From contig OY782882.1 of NCBI GenBank assembly GCA_963678485.1, positions 1,488,001 through 1,552,000 of the forward strand: a stretch of 64,000 nucleotides of DNA, given 5' to 3'. The position numbers were made by a program, and so were the translations under genes. Source of the DNA: CALGYY01 sp963678485 (GTDB taxonomy: Bacteria; Bacteroidota; Bacteroidia; Bacteroidales; CAIWKO01). The notes below the pieces were generated by a model. It worked only from the letters and a program-made list of their open reading frames with translations. It did not search any database and was not told the DNA's origin. Below are positions 6,699 through 14,427 of this stretch, in pieces (positions within the stretch are counted from its first letter, which is position 1; every line of letters starts with the position of its first letter).

Positions 6699-8102
6699 AT
6701 GCCCGAACAAATCATCACGGAAAATCAGCGCCGCCTCGAGGCCAACCGAAACTATTCGGCAAAGCTCTCTTGGAAACGAAAAGAAACCATCGCGCTGCGC
6801 TCCCAGATCAGAGAGTTTATCGAAACAAACTTTGGTATCGATATGCCAGACACATCCGCGCTGTTTCGTCGCCTAGCGAACTGCAATCAAGATTTTGCAG
6901 ACGCATTCGAAAACTGCGGGGAGATCATCCGGGCATATTATACCCTGGGAAACTTCGGAGAGTCAGTCGGCAGCCTGTTCGTTGATGATGCAGGTAAACC
7001 TGAAGTATTCACCAACGCTCACCTGTTTTCAAAAAATCGAATTGATCCCGTGTGGAACTGGAAGAAATCAAAATTGATTCGTTCCACGTATCACCGCTTT
7101 TTGCAAGAAAGCAATATTCACGAGGAATTTACACCGGTTCATATTACGTTCACAGTACCCCATCCAGATGGACTGTACAAGGGAAAGAAATTTTATGCCA
7201 GGGAACTAATCGAGCACTTTAATTTGCTGCGCAAATCTCCCTTCTGGAAACATTATGTATATGCCGGAGAGTACGGTCTTGAAATCTCCGGCAGCGAAGA
7301 AAACGGCTTGCATATACACATTCATTCGCTTGCATTTCTTTACTCCCCACGACTAAAAAGATTTCGAACCTTACTTCAGGAATATTGGAAAGAAGATACA
7401 GGAGGGACCCAAGTTTGGATAGAATCGCTGTATGTGTACAAAAAAGGAGACAATGGCCAGTACATAACAACAATGAAGGACACCGCTGCCCTCACTACGT
7501 TTGAGCAACCTGATGGCACTTATATATCGGTCCCGGAAGGCAAGGTGATCATTCGTAAAAAGTTCTATATAACGGATGAAAAGAAGGCAATTAAACAAAG
7601 CGATTTGCCGGAAGATGAAAAAAAGAAACAAATTCTAGACCTGTACACTCGTTCGATCTTGGAATGTATAAAATATCATTTCAAAGATGAATCCATTAAG
7701 CTTGCAGATGGGAACTTCAACATTTTTCTGATAAATGAGATACTTCAGAACACCAAAGGAAAGCGACTTTATTCTCGTTATGGTGCATTCTACAATGAAC
7801 CTGACTTAAACTTTAATCGCTTCGATAAAGAAGATGTCTCATTGAATGAGGCCAACTGCAGCACCGTGATTAATCCGCATACCTGCCAGGAAGTCCCCAT
7901 TGAAGAAACCCAAATTGTAATTTTTAAGCCTGAATCGATTCACTATTCAGGCAAAACTTCCATAAATCCGAACATCCCATTTATGCATAAATTAACCGTG
8001 TACGAGCTTATGCAAGGTAGGGATATAAAGGAAATTCTTAAGCTATTGATACAGAATAAATTTAAGAAACGAACTAAACCAATAACACAAGATGACACAT
8101 GA
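6699..8102 (+). CDS. HUH-endonuclease replication initiator (rolling-circle type)
   Basis: 467 residues. Motif 1-like PVHITFTVPHPDG is followed by the metal-binding HUH motif in GLHIHIHSLAF (H205, H207, H209). Motif 3-like ILECIKYHFKDES places the candidate nicking tyrosine at Y326, with a Lys three residues on, as in Rep_1-type plasmid and phage initiators. The order and spacing support a single-tyrosine Rep that nicks a double-stranded origin and starts rolling-circle synthesis. The large N-terminal extension (about 140 residues) is unassigned. It overlaps the next gene by ATGA. Together with SSB it implies replication of an excised circle through single-stranded intermediates. Confidence 0.8.
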   Translation: MPEQIITENQRRLEANRNYSAKLSWKRKETIALRSQIREFIETNFGIDMPDTSALFRRLANCNQDFADAFENCGEIIRAYYTLGNFGESVGSLFVDDAGKPEVFTNAHLFSKNRIDPVWNWKKSKLIRSTYHRFLQESNIHEEFTPVHITFTVPHPDGLYKGKKFYARELIEHFNLLRKSPFWKHYVYAGEYGLEISGSEENGLHIHIHSLAFLYSPRLKRFRTLLQEYWKEDTGGTQVWIESLYVYKKGDNGQYITTMKDTAALTTFEQPDGTYISVPEGKVIIRKKFYITDEKKAIKQSDLPEDEKKKQILDLYTRSILECIKYHFKDESIKLADGNFNIFLINEILQNTKGKRLYSRYGAFYNEPDLNFNRFDKEDVSLNEANCSTVINPHTCQEVPIEETQIVIFKPESIHYSGKTSINPNIPFMHKLTVYELMQGRDIKEILKLLIQNKFKKRTKPITQDDT

Positions 8103-8374
8103 CAACATCCAACAGAAAATCGGAATACAAGCAAGTCAGAGCATTTGTCCGGGACATGTTAGCAGCGAGAAAAGCAAGGGTGAAAATAGATCAGATGAAT
8201 GCAGGCCGCCAATCATTTCGGAATATTACCAACTATTTGCAGGGGGAATATCGAAAATACATAGTTGTGATGGGGCCGATGTTCAAAAGTCCGATGAACA
8301 TAGAATTACACAAAATGACAAAATGGAGCCCCTGGAACGCGGGGCATATTTGCGCAATTTGTCATATTATTTAA
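8099..8374 (+). CDS. Small basic protein coupled to rep
   Basis: 91 residues, start overlapping the rep stop as ATGA, which points to translational coupling. The first 60 residues are basic and helical (SEYKQVRAFVRDMLAARKAR), which suggests nucleic-acid binding. A competing frame (8092-8445) has poorer composition and no coupling. Function unknown. Confidence 0.5.
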   Translation: MTTSNRKSEYKQVRAFVRDMLAARKARVKIDQMNAGRQSFRNITNYLQGEYRKYIVVMGPMFKSPMNIELHKMTKWSPWNAGHICAICHII

Positions 8375-8410
8375 AATATTCAGAAACCGGTATATTCAAA
8401 CCATCACACC

Positions 8411-8659
8411 ATGCCAACGATAAAAATTACTCCGAAAATGCTTAACCTAATTCGCGCAGGTCTAGCTTTGAAACAATCATCCCTTGGAAGACAGATTTTG
8501 CATATGCAGATGGAACCGGCCAACTACGTTGGCTTCGAACATCTGGGTAATGAGCATGCAAAAAGCATCATTGAGCTTGAAGAGTTGATCAACAAACTTC
8601 AAACATTTGAATCTTTGGGTGAAGTAACATTCAAACTTGACACTGATGGAAAAGACTGA
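8411..8659 (+). CDS. Small hypothetical protein
   Basis: 82 residues, helical, no domain recognised. It overlaps the start of the next gene by 14 bp, which argues both are real parts of one operon. No membrane segment. Confidence 0.5.
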   Translation: MPTIKITPKMLNLIRAGLALKQSSLGRQILHMQMEPANYVGFEHLGNEHAKSIIELEELINKLQTFESLGEVTFKLDTDGKD

Positions 8660-8894
8660 TTTTTTCATTGATATCGATAATGAAATTGCTGCACTTATTA
8701 GCATCGAGACAAAAAGCTTCATTAATAAGCAGTGCAATCGTGCTGTGATGGGAGTGCCCGGAAAGATTCGATATGTGTTTGATTCAATAGATTCAGTAAT
8801 GAGCTTACACAAAAAGCTTAATGTTGAAAATATTGCATTTGATTGTTTCGCTCATTCTGTTGCCAAAAATACATTACATGAACTTTATCTTTAA
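8646..8894 (+). CDS. Small hypothetical protein
   Basis: 82 residues from the ATG at 8646; a TTG at 8637 in frame is less likely. Acidic N-terminus (KTDFFIDIDNEIAALI), otherwise unremarkable. Its stop lies 4 bp before the next start. Function unknown. Confidence 0.5.
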   Translation: MEKTDFFIDIDNEIAALISIETKSFINKQCNRAVMGVPGKIRYVFDSIDSVMSLHKKLNVENIAFDCFAHSVAKNTLHELYL

Positions 8895-8898
8895 CATT

Positions 8899-9141
8899 AT
8901 GAAATATGTAACTTTTTATTGTTTGATCGCTGCGTGCCTGAATCCGCTTATTTGGCGATATATTTTCACTGATGGCTACAATAAATTTAAAAAGGCCTTA
9001 CCGCCACATTGGACTGATTTAAGAGCTTCACTTTTTTTGTTTGCGACAGGGCCATTTTTGTTTCCAATTGCATTTTTTGATTTGTTAGTTTTTAGCCCAA
9101 TCATGCTTTACCAATATTTCAAAAATCGTAGACATGAATAA
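8899..9141 (+). CDS. Small membrane protein with two helices
   Basis: 80 residues with two hydrophobic segments (VTFYCLIAACLNPLIW and FLFATGPFLFPIAFFDLLVF) and a basic C-terminus FKNRRHE. The start at 8899 follows the upstream stop by 4 bp; an alternative ATG lies at 8878. It overlaps the methyltransferase gene by 8 bp, so it may localise or serve the modification enzymes that follow. No family recognised. Confidence 0.55.
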   Translation: MKYVTFYCLIAACLNPLIWRYIFTDGYNKFKKALPPHWTDLRASLFLFATGPFLFPIAFFDLLVFSPIMLYQYFKNRRHE

Positions 9142-9715
9142 TTCATTATCAAAATTTATTGAAGCAGCCTCGGCCATTAAAAACCCGGTTGTGCTCGAAT
9201 TAGGAACTTTTCGAAGTATCCCGGACAGATCCACCACCCATAAAGATTTTGTACCGCATCATTCAAAATGGATCGGAGCCGATATCACCCCAGGGGATGA
9301 TGTAGATTTTGTGGGTGATGTTCACGTTATGGCGCTGTCATTCCTTCGTAAATATAAACCTGTGGACGTAATCATCAGCTGCAGCACCTTCGAACATTTC
9401 AAATACCCTCATATTGCAGCCCATGAATTGGGAAAATGTCTCAAGGTTGGAGGGCTTATATTTATCCAGACGCATCATTGCTTTCCGTTGCACGCATACC
9501 CCTATGACTACTTTCGCTTTTCGCAGGAAGCACTTCGCGGCTGCTTTGATGAAATCAACGGCTGGCAGATTATTGATTCATGTTACGAATTTCCTTCTGT
9601 AATCAAATCGGAAGAGATGGGAGAACATCCTGATTTCTTAAATGTCTGCCTTTATGCCCGCAAGTTTTCAGCAACACCTAGAAAAATCAGATATAAACTT
9701 GATACTAAAATTTAG
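9134..9715 (+). CDS. SAM-dependent methyltransferase-like protein
   Basis: 193 residues with a Rossmann methyltransferase pattern. Motif I-like VVLELGTFRS is degenerate (LGTF rather than GxGxG). An acidic residue ends strand 2 (IGADITPGDD), then VDVIISCSTFEHF as motif II/IV and LKVGGLIFIQTHH as motif post-III. This layout is typical of the methyltransferase class found in surface polysaccharide clusters. It is followed 5 bp later by a MptE-like protein, so the pair probably acts on a sugar or cell-surface substrate. The substrate is unknown. Confidence 0.65.
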   Translation: MNNSLSKFIEAASAIKNPVVLELGTFRSIPDRSTTHKDFVPHHSKWIGADITPGDDVDFVGDVHVMALSFLRKYKPVDVIISCSTFEHFKYPHIAAHELGKCLKVGGLIFIQTHHCFPLHAYPYDYFRFSQEALRGCFDEINGWQIIDSCYEFPSVIKSEEMGEHPDFLNVCLYARKFSATPRKIRYKLDTKI

Positions 9716-9719
9716 CAAT

Positions 9720-10403
9720 ATGATTATTAAGCGCTATTCTGAACTTAAACATAAATTGGGATTTGATGAAAAACCATGGCTTATTGTTGGTACAGGCCCT
9801 TCAATAGAAAACATTTTTAGAATACCATTCTTGGATGCAAAATTTAATATTTTGGCAATAAATCATGCAGGCGATTATCTTTTGACAAATTGTATTATTC
9901 CATTTGTATGGTTTTGTGCTGATTATTTAGCCATCGATGAAACCGGATCGGTGGCATGGCTAGAAACCGATGAATTTTGTTTGCTTTCAAGAGCAAAAAA
10001 TTATTCGAAAATTATTTCTGAGATATATCTTCGTGACCTTCAGCAACGAATTTTCAGGAAAGAGTTTCCTGCGGTCGATATTCGATTAGACAACCTATAT
10101 TTCATTGAATATGATAAAGATTACGACAAAGGAAGCGAGATTGAACCGCTGTTCCCTACAGAAGAATTTTCACCCTCTGGATGCAGTTCTGCTACAGCTG
10201 TTAGAATTCTGGGTGAGCTGGGCATAAAAGAGATTTTTACTTGCGGTATTGATGGAGGCATTTCTGTTCGTGCTCCACAATTTGACGGATTGGAAAGCAC
10301 AGAAGAGGCTATTCGTGAGAAGGTCGATTATGATTTGCACAATGCCGGCATGGATCATTGGGCGCGAGTTTATGGTATTAGTATAAAAAAAATGATTTAT
10401 TGA
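9720..10403 (+). CDS. DUF115/MptE-like protein, candidate sugar transferase
   Basis: 227 residues from the ATG at 9720. The N-terminal WLIVGTGPSIENI motif and the later GCSSATAVRILGELG and IFTCGIDGG are typical of the DUF115/MptE-like fold, which includes enzymes that move activated sugars or pterins. In Bacteroidota and phages such proteins accompany surface glycan modification. It is the last gene before a strong terminator at 10466-10493. Confidence 0.6.
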   Translation: MIIKRYSELKHKLGFDEKPWLIVGTGPSIENIFRIPFLDAKFNILAINHAGDYLLTNCIIPFVWFCADYLAIDETGSVAWLETDEFCLLSRAKNYSKIISEIYLRDLQQRIFRKEFPAVDIRLDNLYFIEYDKDYDKGSEIEPLFPTEEFSPSGCSSATAVRILGELGIKEIFTCGIDGGISVRAPQFDGLESTEEAIREKVDYDLHNAGMDHWARVYGISIKKMIY

Positions 10404-10465
10404 TTGTTTATTAAACTTGAACCTTTCTAATAGTCCAGTTGGACAATATAAGTTAGACGCAGGAT

Positions 10466-10493
10466 AGCCCCGAATTGTTCGGGGCTTTTTTTT
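10466..10493 (+). terminator. Rho-independent terminator after the early operon
   Basis: AGCCCCGAA pairs with TTCGGGGCT around a short TTG loop and is followed by eight T. It ends the transcript that includes rep and the surface-modification genes. Confidence 0.9.
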
Positions 10494-10658
10494 GGGCAAA
10501 CGGCCGTTTTTGGCCGACGGGCTTTCTGCTGTATCTTTTATTGCCGCCAGGGGCTAAAAAGGATGCCGCTGACAATCCCTTTTGCATCAATGGTATTCGT
10601 ACCTCATAACTGGGTTTCAGCCTTCTTATCGCAAAATTATTGACCTTCTGCAGCTCGT

Positions 10659-10739
10659 CTGGCAAGGGCATGCGTTGACCATGTGAAAATTTTGAATACT
10701 TCCCTTTCGGGCAAATTTTTCACAGTGGTCCCTTGCCAG
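10659..10739. other. Interrupted palindrome, candidate origin or recombination site
   Basis: Outer arms CTGGCAAGGG (10659-10668) and CCCTTGCCAG (10730-10739) pair perfectly. Inner arms GACCATGTGAAAATTTT (10677-10693) and AAATTTTTCACAGTGGTC (10713-10730) pair with small offsets. There is no T-run, so it is not a simple terminator. It lies in a non-coding gap of an element with an HUH initiator, which normally nicks at a hairpin-flanked site. Function inferred. Confidence 0.45.
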
Positions 10740-10958
10740 CGCTTCCGAAGGCTTAATGAGGGTTGCTTAAGAAGGCCAGAAAGCCCCTGATTGCTTCTGT
10801 TTAGTAATTGATAAACTGTTTATAAATAGCTGTTTTACTGGTATTTGCATATTGTTTAGTCTAAATATAAATTATGCCTAAATGTTTTATTTTCTTGTTT
10901 TTCAAGTATTTAGTAGTTGCAATTTTTCTTAATATGCTGTTATTTAGAAGGTAAACAC

Positions 10959-10989
10959 TTGCATAAACTATGTTTTTGTAGTATCTTTA
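10959..10989 (+). promoter_or_regulatory. Bacteroidota-type promoter for the middle genes
   Basis: TTG at 10959-10961 and TATCTTTA at 10982-10989, with 20 bases between, match the -33 TTTG / -7 TAnnTTTG pattern. It stands 35 bp before the ATG at 11025. Confidence 0.5.
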
Positions 10990-11024
10990 TATTGTAATTA
11001 ATTATTAATCTAACACTTAAGAAA

Positions 11025-11417
11025 ATGGAAAAGCTAAAAAGTAATGAAAAAAACGGTAAAAACAACAAAGCCGAAACAACAACAACAGAACCGGCAAACG
11101 TTCCTGAAAACGGCAAAACAGAAGTATCAAAATTAGCCAGGAAATTGCTTGATGAAAAACTTGAAAAAATTCAGCGCTTTTCAGGAATGCAAACACGCCT
11201 CGCCACATTAAGGGCAACACTCCTGAAGCTACAGGAATTTAAATTCACCAGCACTCGAAACAATGATATTTTAATACTCAAAGACGGTGCAGAGTACAAC
11301 AACGAGTTTAAAACATCAAATTTGACGTATGTCGAAAAGGTCAGAGATTTTATAATTAGTGAGCTGAAAAGAGATATTGAAGCCACAGAAATTGAAATTG
11401 AATCGGCCACCCTGTAA
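11025..11417 (+). CDS. Coiled-coil hypothetical protein
   Basis: 130 residues with a low-complexity N-terminus rich in Asn, Lys and Thr (NGKNNKAETTTTEP), then helical charged sequence. No domain recognised. First gene of the middle block with its own promoter; it precedes ArdC-like and RadC-like genes, a neighbourhood seen in plasmids and integrated elements of Bacteroidota. Confidence 0.6.
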   Translation: MEKLKSNEKNGKNNKAETTTTEPANVPENGKTEVSKLARKLLDEKLEKIQRFSGMQTRLATLRATLLKLQEFKFTSTRNNDILILKDGAEYNNEFKTSNLTYVEKVRDFIISELKRDIEATEIEIESATL

Positions 11418-11428
11418 GGTAAAAAAAA

Positions 11429-11461
11429 GAGAGCGTCAAAACGGCAATTTTGTACGCTCTC
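11429..11461. terminator. Hairpin between middle genes
   Basis: GAGAGCGT pairs with ACGCTCTC, and inner CAAAA with TTTTG. There is no good T-run on the plus strand, so it is either a weak terminator or an mRNA processing or attenuation hairpin ahead of the ArdC-like gene. Confidence 0.5.
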
Positions 11462-11482
11462 TTATTAACTAACTTCTTAAAA

Positions 11483-11902
11483 ATGGAGCTCAAATATATG
11501 AATAATTTACACGAAAGCGAAACAGAAGAAAAAAAACGTATATCGCAGGCAGTACAAAAGAGAAAGGTGTTATCATCAATTTCTAATAAACTCCGCAGAA
11601 TCCGTGAAGATAAAGTCCGAAGCGCATCCAGCGAAATGGATGCAATGTACTGGGCAAACCTCAAAGTAAATGATTTACTTATGAAGTTTCTGCACAATCC
11701 AACAGGTACAAAGGAGTTTAAAACATTTCACCAATGGAAGCGCGAAGGAAAAACCATTGTTAAGGGCTCCCGCGCTTGCCTCATCTGGGGGCAACCCATT
11801 AAAGCGCATGCAAAAGCAATGCAACAGAACGAAGAACCCAACGAAGAAACCTATAAGCTTTTTCCGCTCTGCTATCTCTTTTCTCAAGACCAAGTACATT
11901 AA
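11483..11902 (+). CDS. ArdC N-terminal-like protein (possible antirestriction)
   Basis: 139 residues from the ATG at 11483. The segment FHQWKREGKTIVKGSRACLIWGQP matches the ArdC N-terminal pattern (W..G..V.KG..A..IW..P), a single-stranded DNA-binding domain on plasmid antirestriction and primase-like proteins. The usual C-terminal metallopeptidase domain is absent, so this is a single-domain version. It is followed 17 bp later by a RadC-like gene. A role in protecting single-stranded DNA on entry would suit an HUH-replicating element, but is inferred. Confidence 0.6.
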   Translation: MELKYMNNLHESETEEKKRISQAVQKRKVLSSISNKLRRIREDKVRSASSEMDAMYWANLKVNDLLMKFLHNPTGTKEFKTFHQWKREGKTIVKGSRACLIWGQPIKAHAKAMQQNEEPNEETYKLFPLCYLFSQDQVH

Positions 11903-11919
11903 CCCTTTAATCTTAGATT

Positions 11920-12381
11920 ATGGATACCGATTTTCAAGAAGTGGCCGAAATCAAAACAATCTACATCAGTAATGTAGAATTAAGCCAACGACCAAAATTA
12001 TTGTCTAGTAAAGATGCTTTTAATCACCTGCTTAAAGTACCTAATTTTGTTGAAAATTTGGATTATATAGAATGTTTCTATGTAATTTACTTAACACGCG
12101 GAAATAATGTTATTTGCGTTAAGTTAATTTCGCAGGGAGGCACAGAGGGGACAGTGGTAGACCCGAAAATAATTTTTCAAAACGCATTGAAGATTAACGC
12201 GCATAGCATGATTCTATCACACAACCATCCATCCGGAGAAGTTCGCCCGTCTGAATCGGATATTCGGCTAACAAAAAAAGTAAGAGAAGGCGGCAAATTC
12301 TTAGACATACCGGTATTAGACCATTTAATTATATCACGGGAAAAATACTTCTCCTTTGCTGATGAAGGCAAGTTAGCGTAA
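11920..12381 (+). CDS. RadC-like JAB/MPN domain protein
   Basis: 153 residues. The JAMM metal-binding set is visible: Glu51 in DYIECFYVIYL, H101 and H103 in SHNHPSG, and D114 in SESD. The helix-hairpin-helix domain of chromosomal RadC is missing, as in the short forms carried by plasmids, phages and genomic islands. The biochemical role of this family is unsettled despite the old DNA-repair name. It precedes a strong terminator. Confidence 0.8.
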   Translation: MDTDFQEVAEIKTIYISNVELSQRPKLLSSKDAFNHLLKVPNFVENLDYIECFYVIYLTRGNNVICVKLISQGGTEGTVVDPKIIFQNALKINAHSMILSHNHPSGEVRPSESDIRLTKKVREGGKFLDIPVLDHLIISREKYFSFADEGKLA

Positions 12382-12405
12382 ATACAACGATATCGGCCAT
12401 TATTC

Positions 12406-12441
12406 AAAAGCCCTCCCATCCATTGGGAAAGGGCTTTTTTT
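12406..12441 (+). terminator. Rho-independent terminator after the RadC-like gene
   Basis: AAAAGCCC pairs with GGGCTTTT around an 18-base loop with inner pairing (CC...GG), followed by a T-run. Confidence 0.8.
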
Positions 12442-12447
12442 GCCCGC

Positions 12448-12490
12448 CGCCGAAAAGCCGACCGGATGATACATGATCGGCTTTTCGGCG
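12448..12490. other. 14-bp perfect inverted repeat
   Basis: CGCCGAAAAGCCGA (12448-12461) and TCGGCTTTTCGGCG (12477-12490) are exact inverse copies around 15 bases. No T-run follows on either strand at the stem base. It lies only 7 bp after a true terminator. It could be a second terminator-like stem, a protein-binding site or a single-strand origin. Confidence 0.6.
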
Positions 12491-12573
12491 CTTTACACTA
12501 AGGTATGTTCTCATGAAACATTGTTATGTGCGTAACGTATGTAGATTATTATAAACCTAAATCCCACATAACA

Positions 12574-13068
12574 ATGGACATCTACATTGATTGCGAATGG
12601 ACATTAGATCAGGATGTATTCCTGATTGGGTATGCCTACACCCTGAGAAAGAAAGGCCAACTTTATGACAAAACCCTAACAAAACGAAACTTTTTGAAGT
12701 TACTTGATGGGGTTGAGTTTGTTTTTATTTATGGTCCTGATATCGGCCAGCTTGAAAAACACTTTGGTATTAATCTGCGAGGCAAGTATAAATGCATTAA
12801 TCTACTGAAGATCTTCCGTAGATACCTCCCGGAACTACCCTCTTATAAACTCTCTGCCCTGGAAGAAATGTTCGGTATTAAGAGAACAACGGCACAGTAT
12901 AAGAGAAACATTTTTACCCTCTTCGAAGATTGGCACAATCCAAAGAAGCGCCGATTGTGTCTTAAGTATAATATGGAGGATGTTATTAACCTGTTGATTC
13001 TTAAGAAAAAAGCATTTGCAGAATATCACATAACCCGTGCTAAATATTCGCGCTCGTTGCTTAGATAA
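12574..13068 (+). CDS. RNase H-like (DEDD) exonuclease domain protein
   Basis: 164 residues from the ATG at 12574. D6 and E8 (IYIDCEW) form the first acidic pair. FVFIYGPDIGQLEKHF carries a third acidic residue. The order CINLLKIFRRYLPELPSYKL, EEMFGI and YNMEDVINLLILKK follows the YprB/RNase_H_2 pattern, with the last Asp in YNMEDV. It is therefore a candidate 3'-5' exonuclease or structure-specific nuclease. It stands alone between terminators and could serve replication, recombination or host interaction. Confidence 0.65.
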   Translation: MDIYIDCEWTLDQDVFLIGYAYTLRKKGQLYDKTLTKRNFLKLLDGVEFVFIYGPDIGQLEKHFGINLRGKYKCINLLKIFRRYLPELPSYKLSALEEMFGIKRTTAQYKRNIFTLFEDWHNPKKRRLCLKYNMEDVINLLILKKKAFAEYHITRAKYSRSLLR

Positions 13069-13090
13069 TTAGTACTTAAGCATACGTTGG

Positions 13091-13124
13091 AAAACCCGGA
13101 TAATAAAATATTCGGGTTTTTTTT
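13091..13124 (+). terminator. Rho-independent terminator
   Basis: AACCCG (13093-13098) pairs with CGGGTT (13113-13118) and is followed by eight T. It closes the RNase H-like gene. Confidence 0.8.
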
Positions 13125-13206
13125 GTTTTGATAACAAATTATAGCACAGTTACTTTTATATGTTGTTAACTATCAATGTTAAAAACTTTCTTTCTTAAAG
13201 TATTAC

Positions 13207-13233
13207 TTTAACTGTTATTGTTCTGTATATTTG
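13207..13233 (+). promoter_or_regulatory. Candidate late promoter
   Basis: TATATTTGC at 13226-13234 is an excellent -7 box for the Bacteroidota primary sigma factor; the -33 region (TTTA near 13207) is weak, so activation may be needed. It drives the operon starting at 13380. Confidence 0.5.
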
Positions 13234-13272
13234 CAATCAGCAACTTAAGCAAATCTACTTAATACTTTCTAA

Positions 13273-13318
13273 AGTGTTTCTTAACAGTTTCTACAGTGTT
13301 TCTGAAGTGTTTCTTAAG
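13273..13318 (+). repeat. AGTGTTTCT repeats in the late leader
   Basis: AGTGTTTCT occurs at 13273, 13295 and 13306, with a partial AGTTTCTAC at 13286. They lie between the -7 box and the first late gene. They may bind a regulator or act as iterons. Confidence 0.5.
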
Positions 13319-13379
13319 TATTAAGAAAGTCTTAAGTAAGTATTTAGATATTAATTGATAATCATTTATTTATATTGTC

Positions 13380-14045
13380 ATGAGTAAAGAAAACTATTTT
13401 TTTCGCAAAAATTCTTTTGGCGTTTACCTATCGCCAGAACGCAAAGAGATACTCGAACAAAACTACGAAACAGTATTTGGCACCGACGGTGATCTCAAAC
13501 CCGCTGAAGCGTTTTGGATTCTGTTCGAAACGGCGTTGAATCAGAATACTGCAAAATGCAATATTAAGGAGCTTGAAGAACACCGCATTAAGGTTACCGA
13601 ACTTCAAACAGAAATTGGTACACTTAAGGCTGAAACTCAGATTGCTAATAACACAGTTGTTGCTTTACGGGCACAAATTGAAACTGACAAAGAAACTGTT
13701 GAATCATGGATGTCAGAACGAGCAAAACTGGTTGCTAAAATTGAAGAGCTCTTAAATTTGACTCCAGTAGTAAATGAAGTAACAAAAGAAGTTCCGGCCT
13801 TAGTCGGAGAAAATCAAATTCTGATCACTTTTACAAGTGAACAAAAAGCAATGTTGGACGAAACCCGCATATTGCTTGCTGAACGCAATATTAATTGGAG
13901 CAATGACGAAATTCTTGCACGTCTCTTTGTTGATTTTACCATAAAAGGTCCTTGCGACTTTTATCCCCGTGTGCTTAAAGGTGCGCGAATCAAAGAAATT
14001 ATAGAGCAATTCAAATCAAAAGAAACCACTCAACCCCAAGAATAG
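13380..14045 (+). CDS. Coiled-coil protein, first late gene
   Basis: 221 residues. The N-terminal part (NSFGVYLSPERKEILEQNYE) looks like a small DNA- or partner-binding unit. It is followed by a long coiled coil and a C-terminal domain with a second similar start (LITFTSEQKAMLDETR). The two halves may be duplicated domains joined by the coil. No family recognised. First gene of a run in which genes overlap or abut, so it belongs to the late transcript. Confidence 0.6.
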   Translation: MSKENYFFRKNSFGVYLSPERKEILEQNYETVFGTDGDLKPAEAFWILFETALNQNTAKCNIKELEEHRIKVTELQTEIGTLKAETQIANNTVVALRAQIETDKETVESWMSERAKLVAKIEELLNLTPVVNEVTKEVPALVGENQILITFTSEQKAMLDETRILLAERNINWSNDEILARLFVDFTIKGPCDFYPRVLKGARIKEIIEQFKSKETTQPQE

Positions 14046-14046
14046 C

Positions 14047-14427
14047 ATGAGTAAAGACATGAATTTTGTACAACGACAGGCTATTCGCGCCGGTTGTTCA
14101 ATGATTAGTCCGATGATTCTGGAAGTATTACCAGAGTTCGCTAAATGGCTCTCCTCTTCCAAAATGCATCTTGTTACTAGTTCCGACGAGTCAGAGCCGA
14201 TAATTGCCATTTTCGAACGGAAAGAACGCCTTATCATTTCACTGGTCATTCTGGATACCCAGGATAAAATAACGCGTCAATTAATCAATCTTGATTTGGG
14301 CGTACTTATCACCAATCTTAGCAAAATCCTGACTTGGTTTTTTACCATCAAAGAACAGGACAGAATCCCATCTCTTGCCGAAGTAATGGACTTTTATTCC
14401 ACCTTAACAGACCAATCCAATGCTTAA
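14047..14427 (+). CDS. Hypothetical late protein
   Basis: 126 residues, alpha/beta-looking, without membrane helix or known motif. It starts 1 bp after the previous stop and overlaps the next gene by 8 bp, so it is part of the same operon. Confidence 0.6.
   Translation: MSKDMNFVQRQAIRAGCSMISPMILEVLPEFAKWLSSSKMHLVTSSDESEPIIAIFERKERLIISLVILDTQDKITRQLINLDLGVLITNLSKILTWFFTIKEQDRIPSLAEVMDFYSTLTDQSNA

Larger units (their letters stand above)
10404..11024. other. 621-bp non-coding region with terminator, 81-bp interrupted palindrome and promoter
   Basis: From left to right it holds a Rho-independent terminator, GC-rich sequence to about 10640, the interrupted palindrome 10659-10739, an AT-rich stretch, and a Bacteroidota-type promoter ending about 35 bp before the next gene. 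Short minus-strand frames exist but have no supporting features. It is the largest gap in the element and a good place for a replication origin. Confidence 0.6.
13069..13379. other. Non-coding control region before the late operon
   Basis: Contains a terminator (13091-13124), a promoter with TATATTTG at 13226-13233, and a leader of about 140 bases with repeated AGTGTTTCT and several TTAAG motifs. No gene seen. Confidence 0.65.

Noticed and set aside
8092..8445. Alternative 117-residue frame after rep
   Set aside because: Composition is poor (Cys/His/Ser patches) and the competing frame 8099-8374 is coupled to rep by ATGA overlap.
9642..9719. N-terminal extension of the DUF115 protein
   Set aside because: The frame upstream of 9720 overlaps the methyltransferase end and the recognised motif begins soon after the ATG at 9720.
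10453..10671. 72-residue minus-strand frame
   Set aside because: It crosses the early-operon terminator and has no start context or recognised motif.
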